A stretch of DNA of 64,000 nt from Aeromonas finlandensis (lineage in GTDB: Bacteria; Pseudomonadota; Gammaproteobacteria; Enterobacterales; Aeromonadaceae): the NCBI RefSeq assembly GCF_000764645.1, contig NZ_JRGK01000269.1:1-64000 (forward strand). The letters are read 5' to 3'. Made by a program: the position numbers and the translations under genes. Under the pieces are notes generated by a model that searched no databases, was not told where the DNA came from, and worked only from the letters and a program-made list of their open reading frames with translations. The first letter of the stretch is position 1. Every line of letters begins with the position of its first letter. Shown here in pieces: positions 16,673 to 24,673 of this stretch.

Positions 16673-17464
16673 TCAGTGGAACAGGGAGTGCAGATTGTCA
16701 TCCTTACTTGGCGAGGATAAGCCCCAATGCACTCTATAAGTAAGCAAGACGCCCTCATTCTCCAGTCGCTCCAGGATCTTGTTAAATGCCATCAGCTGGT
16801 CCTGGCTCACCACCTGTTTGTTGAACGCTATGTAGTAGTTAGCAACGTGGCTTATTTTAAGTAACTTGAGCTGGTGATTGCCGCTTTGCTCCATATAGTG
16901 GAGGGCTACATCGACATTGGAAAAATAGAACTGGTAGCGTGAGTTGCGCTGCAGTTTTTCCAGACTGCGCATCGAGTCGGTGATGTTGGTGTCAATGCGC
17001 AGCGGTTTTGCACCTTGCAACTGGAGTTGCTTATCAAGCGTTAACAGCAAGTATTCGCTGAATGAATTCTTTGTGACGCCGATCCGTGCACCGGAAAGTG
17101 CATTGAAGGTCAGGTCGGTTTGCGGATTATCTGTATGGGAAAAAAATCCCCAAGAAGTACGACTCAGTGGGCGGCTAAACCAGAGTTCTTGGCTGCGTTC
17201 TGGGTTTTTGGCCAAGGGAAACATGCCATCAACCAAGCCTTTTTGCAGCATCTTGCGAGCTCGCAGATTGGGCAACTGAATGATGTCACATCCGTCAGGC
17301 CACTCTTTGCAGGCGGCTTTCACCATTTCGGTGTATGCGCCGGTGATGTTATTGTTTTTGTCACTAAAGGTGTACGGGGGAAAATGTTGTACAACGAATC
17401 GCAGAGGTTTTGCATTCGGAGTCAGGCTGACCATGAGTGCCAATATAGCAATGAGCCTGAGCAT
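16673..17464 (-). CDS. Periplasmic amino-acid-type substrate-binding protein (SBP_bac_3-like)
   Basis: 263 residues. An N-terminal signal-like hydrophobic stretch (LRLIAILALMVSLTPNA) is followed by LRFVVQHFPPYTFSDKNNNI, the start of the PBPb/family 3 solute-binding fold. The rest (MFPLAKNPERSQELWFSRPL, ARIGVTKNSFSEYLL) fits that fold. No permease or ATPase lies with it, as is common for orphan binding proteins in Aeromonas and Vibrio. It is more AT-rich than its surroundings and is bracketed by a 74-bp direct duplication of yitT, both signs of insertion. The ligand is unknown. Confidence 0.8.
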   Translation of the reverse strand: MLRLIAILALMVSLTPNAKPLRFVVQHFPPYTFSDKNNNITGAYTEMVKAACKEWPDGCDIIQLPNLRARKMLQKGLVDGMFPLAKNPERSQELWFSRPLSRTSWGFFSHTDNPQTDLTFNALSGARIGVTKNSFSEYLLLTLDKQLQLQGAKPLRIDTNITDSMRSLEKLQRNSRYQFYFSNVDVALHYMEQSGNHQLKLLKISHVANYYIAFNKQVVSQDQLMAFNKILERLENEGVLLTYRVHWGLSSPSKDDNLHSLFH

Positions 17465-17531
17465 CTTGATTCCCGCGTGTTTTGGCCATGCAGTGAGTAT
17501 GGCAGTGCGGCTACGGTTCCATCACTTCTGA

Positions 17532-17660
17532 TTTAGCATCAAGCTTGCCTTCTTCTTCGTGGTGCTCCCCTGGCACCAGACCATCGCCATCGTAGCGGCG
17601 GTTATCTGTAATCTGGTGTTGACACTCAACCACAAGCCGGGCCGCTACCAGATTGCCTGA
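17532..17660 (+). pseudogene. Remnant of a second yitT 3' end
   Basis: An in-frame stretch reads IKLAFFFVVLPWHQTIAIVA and continues VICNLVLTLNHKPGRYQIA-stop. Its last 24 codons are almost identical to the intact yitT, but the preceding residues differ (intact: IASFFVVQPWILALSIVAAV). A TGA at 17529 cuts it off and there is no start. It is followed by a terminator in the yitT orientation. It therefore looks like the 3' end of an older yitT allele left behind. Confidence 0.8.
17587..17660 (+). repeat. Direct repeat copy 2: yitT 3' remnant
   Basis: Second copy of the 74-base repeat (see 16588-16661), with one mismatch. Spacing between copies is 999 bases. Confidence 0.9.
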
Positions 17661-17704
17661 TGAGCGGCGGCTGTGACTCGATAAGACAAGCGTGACCCGA
17701 TAGC

Positions 17705-17738
17705 ACGAGGCGGCCTGATGGCCGCCTCGTCTGTTTTT
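17705..17738 (+). terminator. Terminator in yitT orientation, now beyond the remnant
   Basis: ACGAGGCGGCC-TGAT-GGCCGCCTCGT, an 11-bp stem followed by CTGTTTTT on the plus strand. The minus strand has no T-tract, so it belongs to a plus-strand gene. The only such gene upstream is the yitT remnant. Confidence 0.8.
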
Positions 17739-17761
17739 ACCCTGATGCTTGAACGCTTCGT

Positions 17762-18808
17762 CTAGCTCGCCTGTTCCAGCCTGCTGTCGTCGCTCATAGC
17801 GTTGCCACTGATGGAGCTACCGCTGATAGCGTGACCACCAACGGCGAGCGGGGTGTGGCAGGCCACTTGATGATGGGCCTCATCGCACACCTCAAGCCTC
17901 GGTACCTTGCTCTTGCACAGCTCGGTCGCATGGGGGCAGCGCTGGTGGAAGTGGCAGCCGCTCGGCGGCGAGATGGGGGAGGGCACATCGCCAGTCAGCA
18001 GAATGCGCTGGCTGCGCCGCCGTGGGTCCGGCACCGGAATGGCCGAGATCAGCGCCTGGGTATAGGGATGGCGCGGCGCCAGATAGAGCGACTGGGCATC
18101 CGCCAGTTCGACGATCCGTCCCAGATACATCACTGCAATCCGATCCGAGATGTGTTTGACCACCGACAGATCGTGGGCGATGAAGATGATGGAGAGGTTC
18201 ATCTCCCGCTGCAGGCTGAGCAGCAGGTTGACGATTTGGGACTGCACCGAGACATCGAGGGCCGAGACTGCCTCGTCGCACACCAGCAGCTTGGGCTTGA
18301 GGGCGATGGCGCGGGCGATGCCGATCCGCTGGCGCTGACCGCCGGAAAACTCGTGGGGGTAGCGATCCACTGCGCTGCCCGGCAGGCCCACTTTTGCCAG
18401 CAACTCCTGCACCCAGCCGCGGCGCTGCTCAGTGTTGCCTTTACCGTGGATGATAAAGGGCTCCTCCAAAATCTGGCCCACTGTGTGGCGGCTGTTGAGG
18501 GATTCTGCAGGGTCCTGAAACACCATCTGCATCTCTTGGCGCAGGGAGCGCATCTCCTTCGGGCTGAGGGCGGTGATATCGCGCCCCTCGAAGGTGATGG
18601 TGCCCGCGGTCGGCTCGAACAGCTTGAGCAGGCTGCGCCCGAGGGTGGACTTGCCGCAGCCAGATTCACCCACCAGCCCCAGCGTCTCCCCCTGTTTCAG
18701 GTCGAAGCTGATGCCATCCACCGCATGAACCGTATATTGCTTGCGCAGGAAGCCGCCTCCCAGCCGGAAGTGCTGTTTCAGATCCCTGACCGATAACAGA
18801 GTGCTCAT
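17762..18808 (-). CDS. Peptide ABC transporter ATP-binding protein (second ATPase, OppF/DppF type)
   Basis: 348 residues. Walker A is GESGCGKST (about 47-55), signature LSGGQ appears as [14 protein letters not shown], and Walker B as [12 protein letters not shown]. The C-terminal oligopeptide-transporter extension has [15 protein letters not shown], a cysteine motif known to bind an iron-sulfur cluster in some DppD/OppD proteins. The tail is Ser/Gly-rich ([19 protein letters not shown]) and semi-repetitive, unlike the rest. It overlaps the preceding ATPase by four bases (ATGA) and is the last gene of the five-gene transporter operon. In E. coli Yej the two ATPases are fused as YejF; here they are separate. 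Confidence 0.9.
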   Translation of the reverse strand: MSTLLSVRDLKQHFRLGGGFLRKQYTVHAVDGISFDLKQGETLGLVGESGCGKSTLGRSLLKLFEPTAGTITFEGRDITALSPKEMRSLRQEMQMVFQDPAESLNSRHTVGQILEEPFIIHGKGNTEQRRGWVQELLAKVGLPGSAVDRYPHEFSGGQRQRIGIARAIALKPKLLVCDEAVSALDVSVQSQIVNLLLSLQREMNLSIIFIAHDLSVVKHISDRIAVMYLGRIVELADAQSLYLAPRHPYTQALISAIPVPDPRRRSQRILLTGDVPSPISPPSGCHFHQRCPHATELCKSKVPRLEVCDEAHHQVACHTPLAVGGHAISGSSISGNAMSDDSRLEQAS

Positions 18809-19863
18809 GCGGTCAACTCCTTCCAGTAGTGACAGGCGACATGGTGGCGCGGATTGAGTTGCTCCACCGCCGGAATGGCGCTGACACAGAGATCGGTCGC
18901 GTGGGGGCAGCGGTTGGAGAAGCGGCAGCCAGCGGGCATCTCGTGCAGGGCTGGCACCTGTCCCTTGATGGTCTTGAGCAGGCTCTTGGGCTCATCCTCA
19001 AGGCGCGGGATCGAGCTCATCAGGCCGTGGGTATAGGGGTGACGGGGGTGGTCAAACAGTTCGAACACATCGGCTTGCTCTACCGCCCGCCCGGCATACA
19101 TCACCACCACTTCGTCACAGAGCTCGGCCACCACCCCCAGATCGTGGGTGATAAAGATGATGGCCATCCCGGTCTGGGCCTGTAGCTCTTTCATTAGTTC
19201 GAGGATCTGGGCCTGAATGGTGACATCCAGCGCCGTGGTCGGTTCATCGCAGATGAGCAGGTCCGGCTCGCAGGAGAGCGCCATGGCGATCATCACCCGC
19301 TGGCGCATACCGCCGGAGAGGTTGTGGGGATAGACCGCAAAGCGCTGGGCCGGTTCCGGGATCCCCACCTTTTGCAGCATGGCGATGGCCGCGGCTTTGC
19401 GCTGGGCCTTGTCATACTCGGGGCGATGGAGGCGAAACACCTCCATCAGCTGCTCCCCCACCGTCTGCACCGGGTTGAGGGCCGTCATCGGCTCCTGAAA
19501 GATCATCGAGATGCGGTTGCCGCGCACCTTGTACATCTGATCCGGCGCAAGCGTGAGCAGCTCCTCCCCCTGAAAGCGGATGGAGCCAGCAACTACCTGA
19601 CCGTGGGGTTTGGGCAAGAGTCCCATGATGGCCAGCGAGGTGACGCTCTTGCCGCAGCCGGACTCGCCGACGATCCCCAGAGTCTGACCCGGGGCCACCT
19701 TGAAGCTAACCCCGTCGAGCACCTTGATCTTGCCGTCATCGACGGCGAACTCCACCTCGAGATCGCGCACTTCGAGGATCGGGGGCTGGTGCTGGCCGTT
19801 ATCAACGGCGAACTCCCCCCCGTTATCCGGTACGTCAAGAATGGGGGCTTGGGTGTTGGGCAT
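18805..19863 (-). CDS. Peptide ABC transporter ATP-binding protein (first ATPase, OppD/DppD type)
   Basis: 352 residues from the ATG at 19863, preceded by AAGGGAG; an ATG at 19908 inside the binding-protein gene has no good site. Walker A is GESGCGKS, signature [14 protein letters not shown], Walker [13 protein letters not shown], and the C-terminal motif [15 protein letters not shown]. The N-terminus carries an extra copy of its own first beta strands: [17 protein letters not shown] precedes [17 protein letters not shown], from a 63-bp tandem duplication. It energises import through the two permeases encoded upstream. Confidence 0.92.
   Translation of the reverse strand: MPNTQAPILDVPDNGGEFAVDNGQHQPPILEVRDLEVEFAVDDGKIKVLDGVSFKVAPGQTLGIVGESGCGKSVTSLAIMGLLPKPHGQVVAGSIRFQGEELLTLAPDQMYKVRGNRISMIFQEPMTALNPVQTVGEQLMEVFRLHRPEYDKAQRKAAAIAMLQKVGIPEPAQRFAVYPHNLSGGMRQRVMIAMALSCEPDLLICDEPTTALDVTIQAQILELMKELQAQTGMAIIFITHDLGVVAELCDEVVVMYAGRAVEQADVFELFDHPRHPYTHGLMSSIPRLEDEPKSLLKTIKGQVPALHEMPAGCRFSNRCPHATDLCVSAIPAVEQLNPRHHVACHYWKELTA
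19732..19857. repeat. Diverged 63-bp in-frame tandem duplication at the ATPase N-terminus
   Basis: 19732-19794 and 19795-19857 are imperfect copies of one 21-codon unit (GCCGTCATCGACGGCGAACT versus GCCGTTATCAACGGCGAACT at their starts). The copy nearer the start codon is the extra one, since the other aligns with the usual ABC domain N-terminus. Confidence 0.75.
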
Positions 19864-19894
19864 AACTGCTGCTCCCTTCGCAATGGCCTGAATA

Positions 19895-21712
19895 TCAATG
19901 ACGTGCATAGGTCTTGTCGAGCAGGTTGATGGGCGCCAGCGCCTCCCCTGCCTCCTTGGCGTTGTGGGTCTCTTCCTTCACCTTTGGATCGAGCCAGAGC
20001 AGACCGCCGCTACTGTGAGGATAACCGTCCATCGGCCAGTAGAGCAGGTCCGGCGTGTTCTTGGTGGCGGGCACCTCGGGCAGCATCACATAACGCCAGC
20101 TGCTGGCTCGCACATAGTTGAGCTGCACCCCGGGCACGAAGATGGCGAGATCATAGATGCGCTGCTGGATCTGCTGGGAGAGTTTGGCTCGTTTGGCCAT
20201 GTCGAATTCGACGTTGTAGGCGTCGATCAGCCCATCGAGCTCTTTGTCAGCCACGTTGAACAGGTTGTTGGTCTGCGGTTTGTTGGCGTTGGCGGAGTGG
20301 AAAAACTCCCAATATTGCGGATAGAGACCGCCGCCGCCCCAGCCGAGCCAGGCCGCTTCATGTTTTTTCTCCAGCATCACCTTGAAGCCGGTGGCGCCAT
20401 CCACCAGATTGAGCTCCAGATCCAGACCCGCTTTCTTGGCCTCTTCTTTCAGCACGGTCAGTCGTTTGGAGTGCTCCTGACTGGTGTAGGTGAGCGCCAG
20501 CGTCAGCCGCTCCCCCTTCTCATTTTGCAGGATGCCGTCCGGCCCCGGCTTGTCGTAGCCGCCCTTGGCAAAGTACTCCCGTGCCTTGCCGATGTCATAA
20601 GTCCGCTCAGGCAACGTGATGTCGGTGAACTCGCCAAAGCCAGAGTCAAAGGTGGTGGCTCTGTCGTAGTCGCCGCGCAGCACGGTTTCGATCATCTTGT
20701 CGATGTTGAAGGCGTGCTGGATGCCGAGCCGCACATTCACGTCCGCCAGTTTGGGGTTGGCCACATTGAGGTGAACCCCCTGACCGCCTTGTTTGGTGTC
20801 AGTCATGGCCATCACCTTCTGGACGTACCCCTTTTTGTATTCCGGGGTGACCGCTTTTTCATGCCACCAGTTGGGCAGGAGCATATCAAAGGTATCGATC
20901 TCTCCTTTCAGGAAGTGGCGAAAAGCGATGTTGCGATCGCGGATCACCTGCACCTTGATGGTGTCGATATTGAATCTGTGCTGGTTGTAGCGATTGTCCT
21001 TTGCCCACCAATCCTGCTGCTTGCTGAAGGTGACCGACTTGCCCTTCTTGACGTCGCTGATCACATAGGGGCCGGTGGTGGGCACGACGGCCCAGTTGTA
21101 CTGCTTCACCCAGTTGGGGGTCAGCTTGTAGTAGTGCTTGGGTTGGGGCCACAGCTCGGTGGTGTTGAGCAGGTCCATTTTGGCCTTGCGGTTGCCCGCC
21201 TTGACCAGAATGGTGTGGTCGTCGATCTTCTCTACCGCGACCACTTCGGTGGTGTAGTAGTTGTTGAACCAGGGCCCCTTGATGTCTTTTGATCGCATCA
21301 TCTCGTAGCCGAAGGTGTAGTCATCGGCATTGACCGGTTTGCCATCCGACCATTTGGCGCGGGGATCCAGCTTGAAGTAGACAGTCTGATTGTCTGGCGC
21401 GATGGCCCAGTGGGTCGCCAGCGAGGGGATGGGGTTGCCGGTATTGGGGTGGAAGCTGATGAGCCGCAGCTGGTTATCCATGATGAAGGAGCGGAACGCT
21501 CCGTTGGAATCTGGCCCCACGGTGCGAAACGTCAGCGGAAAGCTGTCGACAAACATATTGAGGCTGCCACCCGGCAGCGCCTTGGGGGAGGCGAACACCG
21601 GATCCGTGTCGTTGGTCTCCCATTTGAGATCCGCGGGCAGGCTGGCCGCCCACACCCAGGAGCCGTTCACCAGCACAAAGAGAGCACCTATCCATTTGAG
21701 TTTATTTTTCAT
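19895..21712 (-). CDS. YejA-like family 5 extracellular solute-binding protein
   Basis: 605 residues, the size of E. coli YejA (604). A signal peptide (to about WVWAA, residue 23) targets the periplasm. The SBP_bac_5 pattern follows: [20 protein letters not shown], then [20 protein letters not shown] and [20 protein letters not shown]. It would bind oligopeptides or peptide-like compounds for the transporter; YejA in E. coli serves microcin C and peptide uptake. Here it lies after the two permease genes rather than before them. GGAAGTCAAAC precedes the ATG, and a stable hairpin sits in the 150-base gap from the permease. Confidence 0.9.
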   Translation of the reverse strand: MKNKLKWIGALFVLVNGSWVWAASLPADLKWETNDTDPVFASPKALPGGSLNMFVDSFPLTFRTVGPDSNGAFRSFIMDNQLRLISFHPNTGNPIPSLATHWAIAPDNQTVYFKLDPRAKWSDGKPVNADDYTFGYEMMRSKDIKGPWFNNYYTTEVVAVEKIDDHTILVKAGNRKAKMDLLNTTELWPQPKHYYKLTPNWVKQYNWAVVPTTGPYVISDVKKGKSVTFSKQQDWWAKDNRYNQHRFNIDTIKVQVIRDRNIAFRHFLKGEIDTFDMLLPNWWHEKAVTPEYKKGYVQKVMAMTDTKQGGQGVHLNVANPKLADVNVRLGIQHAFNIDKMIETVLRGDYDRATTFDSGFGEFTDITLPERTYDIGKAREYFAKGGYDKPGPDGILQNEKGERLTLALTYTSQEHSKRLTVLKEEAKKAGLDLELNLVDGATGFKVMLEKKHEAAWLGWGGGGLYPQYWEFFHSANANKPQTNNLFNVADKELDGLIDAYNVEFDMAKRAKLSQQIQQRIYDLAIFVPGVQLNYVRASSWRYVMLPEVPATKNTPDLLYWPMDGYPHSSGGLLWLDPKVKEETHNAKEAGEALAPINLLDKTYARH

Positions 21713-21783
21713 GTTTGACTTCCAGGTCTTGCCCCTGCACTGGGGGTCTTGATTGATAACGGGTTAATCCCTTGCTCTCGGGA

Positions 21784-21799
21784 CCGCCAGTGGTGGCGG
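21784..21799. other. Intercistronic hairpin between permease and binding-protein genes
   Basis: CCGCCA-GTGG-TGGCGG, a 6-bp GC stem 63 bases after the yejE-like stop, with no T-tract. Such stems often protect an upstream mRNA end. Here the binding protein may also have its own promoter in the 150-base gap. Confidence 0.4.
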
Positions 21800-21862
21800 C
21801 CCGCCCTTCATTAATCACAGTTCGTTGCCTGGCGCATACCGACGCGGGTAGCACCGGCCTCG

Positions 21863-22906
21863 TTATTGGTAACGGGTAAATTTGCGCGGGTCGAACGCCT
21901 CGCGGATCGCCTCGCCGATAAAGGAGACCATGATCAGCACCAGACTCACCGCCGCCACCACCGAGCTGACGATCCAGATGGCATCCAGATTGTTGATGCC
22001 TTGGGAGAGCAGCTCCCCCCAGCTCGGGGTTGGCGGTGCCAGCCCGAAGCCCAGATAGTCGAGCGCCGTCAGGGTCGAGATATTGCCCACCACGGCGAAC
22101 GGCGCCAGGGTGACGATCATCATCAGGGTGTTGGGCAGGATGTGGTTGAAGATGATCCGCCCGGTGGTCGCCCCTTGTGCCCGCGCCGCCATCACGTAGT
22201 CCCGCGCCCGCTCCTTGTAGGTGAGGGTGCGCATATACCAGGTGATCCCCATCCAGCCGAACAGCACGTTGATACCGACAAACAGGCCGAAGTTGGGCTT
22301 GGCCAGCGACACCAGGATCATGATGACGTAGAGAAACGGCACCTGAGACCAGATCTCGATAAAGCGTTGCAGGATGAGGTCAAAGCGGCCGCCAAGAAAG
22401 CCCATCAGGCAGCCGATGGTGACCCCGATGGCGTAACTGGCCGCCAGCGCGATAAAGGCAAAGCCGATGGCGATGCGAAAGCCGTAGACCAGCCGCGCCA
22501 GCACGTCGCGGCCGCTGGTGTCGGTGCCGAGGAAGTGGCGTTCAGCCAGACTGGGGGCGTAAGGGGGATAGGCATCCTCCTTGAAATCCTGCTCATAGGG
22601 GTTCCAGGGTACCGGCGGCAGCAGCACCCAGTCGCCCTGGCCCTCTGCGGCAAATTTAGCCTTGAGCTGGCGGTAGTTGGTTTCGTACTCGTAGTCGAGC
22701 CCGAACTGCTGACCGGGGATCACATCGCCATAGGTGGGGAAGTGCAGCTGGCCCTGATAGCTCACCATCAGCGCCCTGCTGTTGACCAGCAGCTCTGCCA
22801 GCAGGGAGAGCAGTACCAGCGCAGTGAAGATGATGAAGGAGTAGTAACCGCGCTTGATCGACTTGAAGCGCTTGAGTTTTTTCAAGGTAACCGGATTGAG
22901 CTTCAT
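21863..22906 (-). CDS. YejE-like peptide ABC transporter permease
   Basis: 347 residues from the ATG at 22906, two bases after the yejB-like stop. It matches E. coli YejE in layout: an N-terminal membrane helix (YYSFIIFTALVLLSLLAELL), a long periplasmic loop with the HFLGTDTSGRDVLARL motif, then five more membrane segments. The EAA coupling loop is YVMAARAQGATTGRIIFNHILPN. It ends AFDPRKFTRYQ, like YejE (AFDPNK). It pairs with the YejB-like permease in the inner membrane. Confidence 0.9.
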   Translation of the reverse strand: MKLNPVTLKKLKRFKSIKRGYYSFIIFTALVLLSLLAELLVNSRALMVSYQGQLHFPTYGDVIPGQQFGLDYEYETNYRQLKAKFAAEGQGDWVLLPPVPWNPYEQDFKEDAYPPYAPSLAERHFLGTDTSGRDVLARLVYGFRIAIGFAFIALAASYAIGVTIGCLMGFLGGRFDLILQRFIEIWSQVPFLYVIMILVSLAKPNFGLFVGINVLFGWMGITWYMRTLTYKERARDYVMAARAQGATTGRIIFNHILPNTLMMIVTLAPFAVVGNISTLTALDYLGFGLAPPTPSWGELLSQGINNLDAIWIVSSVVAAVSLVLIMVSFIGEAIREAFDPRKFTRYQ

Positions 22907-22908
22907 GG

Positions 22909-23934
22909 TCAGTCTCCAAAGCGCACACGGGGATCGACAAGGGCTACACAGATATCGGAGACGATATTGCCAATCAGCATCAGCATGGAGGTGATGGCCA
23001 GAATACCCATGACGGTGGGGTAATCCCGCTCGACGATCGACTCGTAGCCGAGCAGGCCGATGCCGTCGATGTTGAAGATGGTCTCGATGAGAAAGGAGCC
23101 GCCAAAGAAGACGGTGAGCACAGACCCTAAGTGACTGGCGATGGGGATCAGGCTGTTGCGCATGGCGTGGTCGGTGACCGCTTTGCGAAACGGCAGCCCC
23201 TTGGCCACAGCGGTGCGCACATAATCTGCCGACAGGTTCTCCATCAGACTGTTTTTCATGGTCATGGTGAGGATGGCGAAATCCCCGATGGCGTAGGCGA
23301 TGAGCGGCAGCAACGCGTGGGCGAAGACAGTGCGGATCTGATCCCAACTGCTCTCCATGTACTCAAAGTCATCCCCCGGAAAGCCGCCCATGGGCAGCCA
23401 CTCCAGATGGAAGGCGAAAACGGTGATGAGGAAGATCCCCACCACGTAGGCGGGCAGGGCATAGGCCATGTAGATGAGCATGGAGCTCAAGGAGTCGAAG
23501 CGGCTGTTGTGCCTGAGCGCCTTGGCTACCCCGAGTGGTATGGAGACCGCATAGCTCAGTAGAAAGGTGGCCAGCCCGAAGAAGGCGGTGACCGGCAGCC
23601 GATCCTTGATGAGACCCCACACCGGCTCGTAGTAGCGGGTCGATTCGCCGAGATCCAGCACCGCCAGTTTCTGCAGCCACTCCCAATAGGCGACCAGCAT
23701 CGGCTTGTCGAGGCCATAGAAGGCCTTGAGCTCCTCGATCTGTTCATCGGAGAGCGCTTGCGACCCCTTGCTGCCACTGGAGCGGCCAGATTCGTTCTGG
23801 GACACCTGGGCTTGCAGTAGCATGCGTTCGACCGGGCCGCCCGGCACGAAACGGGTGATGGTGAAGACGAGCAGGGTGATACCGAGAAACGTCGGGATGA
23901 TAAGAAGCATCCGGCGTAGGAAATACGACAGCAT
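22909..23934 (-). CDS. YejB-like peptide ABC transporter permease
   Basis: 341 residues from the ATG at 23934, preceded by GGACGAGG. N-terminus MLSYFLRRMLLIIPTFLGIT and the RFVPGGPVERML block follow the OppB/YejB pattern. The EAA loop is YVRTAVAKGLPFRKAVTDHAMRN. The C-terminus IVSDICVALVDPRVRFGD matches YejB (ISYTLVDPRIDF). First gene of the operon, with the AT-rich intergenic region upstream. Confidence 0.9.
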   Translation of the reverse strand: MLSYFLRRMLLIIPTFLGITLLVFTITRFVPGGPVERMLLQAQVSQNESGRSSGSKGSQALSDEQIEELKAFYGLDKPMLVAYWEWLQKLAVLDLGESTRYYEPVWGLIKDRLPVTAFFGLATFLLSYAVSIPLGVAKALRHNSRFDSLSSMLIYMAYALPAYVVGIFLITVFAFHLEWLPMGGFPGDDFEYMESSWDQIRTVFAHALLPLIAYAIGDFAILTMTMKNSLMENLSADYVRTAVAKGLPFRKAVTDHAMRNSLIPIASHLGSVLTVFFGGSFLIETIFNIDGIGLLGYESIVERDYPTVMGILAITSMLMLIGNIVSDICVALVDPRVRFGD

Positions 23935-24673
23935 GGTGGAACCTCGTCCTTTGTTGTTATTTTTGCGGCCAGTCAAATCCGGTGACAGGCCTGTCCTTCC
24001 TGGCATTACGCGCTGGATTGGTTGCCAAATAGCAGACAATCCGCTTGGTCACTGTAAAAGCTCTGTAACAAAAATCAAGTGAAAGTAAATGGAAGATAGG
24101 GACAAATGACTCTCTGAGACAAAAAACGCCGAAAAATGATATTTTTTATCTGAAAAGTGAAAATCAAAACAAAACGCTGCTGCTCAAAATTATTTTAAAA
24201 AATATAACCGGCAGTTTTTTCTAGATTTTCCTGTGGTTATGTTATTGATTTTTAAGTGTTTTATTGCGGTAACCAAAATGAGGGAAAACGATATCATCTC
24301 GACGGATTTATTCTTCTCTTTCATCAGGTCAGGTGGGTTCAATTTCTATGTGGTTAGTGTTTTATTCTGATGAATGCCAATAAATCGAAATGATATATAA
24401 ACAGACAACATCCGAATTAATAAGTTCATCAAATATCGTTTCAACGCCACCATTTGTCATTAACAATATTTTTACATTGCTTTTGTTGTTTCCTGTGGAA
24501 TTATTCACTAAATATGCAGGCCAAAAATAACACACTCATCTTATTGTGTGTTCTGCCTTCCCTGCCACCTACTCCATTGACGCCGCCAGTCAAAGATTGA
24601 TAAGCCTTACACATCGCTCCAAAGAGGGCGATATCAGGAAGCAAACAAAAAACAACCAGGAAGGATATAAGCG
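23935..24673. other. AT-rich 739-base divergent regulatory region
   Basis: No gene was found between the yejB-like start and the TonB-dependent receptor. The stretch from about 24060 to 24540 is strikingly AT-rich against the GC-rich surroundings. It must hold divergent promoters for the peptide transporter and the receptor operon. One inverted repeat, AACACAC / GTGTGTT, lies at 24529-24552. I saw no convincing Fur box. The AT content would suit H-NS binding; that is inference. Confidence 0.5.

Noticed and set aside
24060-24560. Fur box upstream of the TonB-dependent receptor
   Set aside because: AT-rich words resembling parts of GATAATGATAATCATTATC occur by composition, but no near-complete 19-mer was found.
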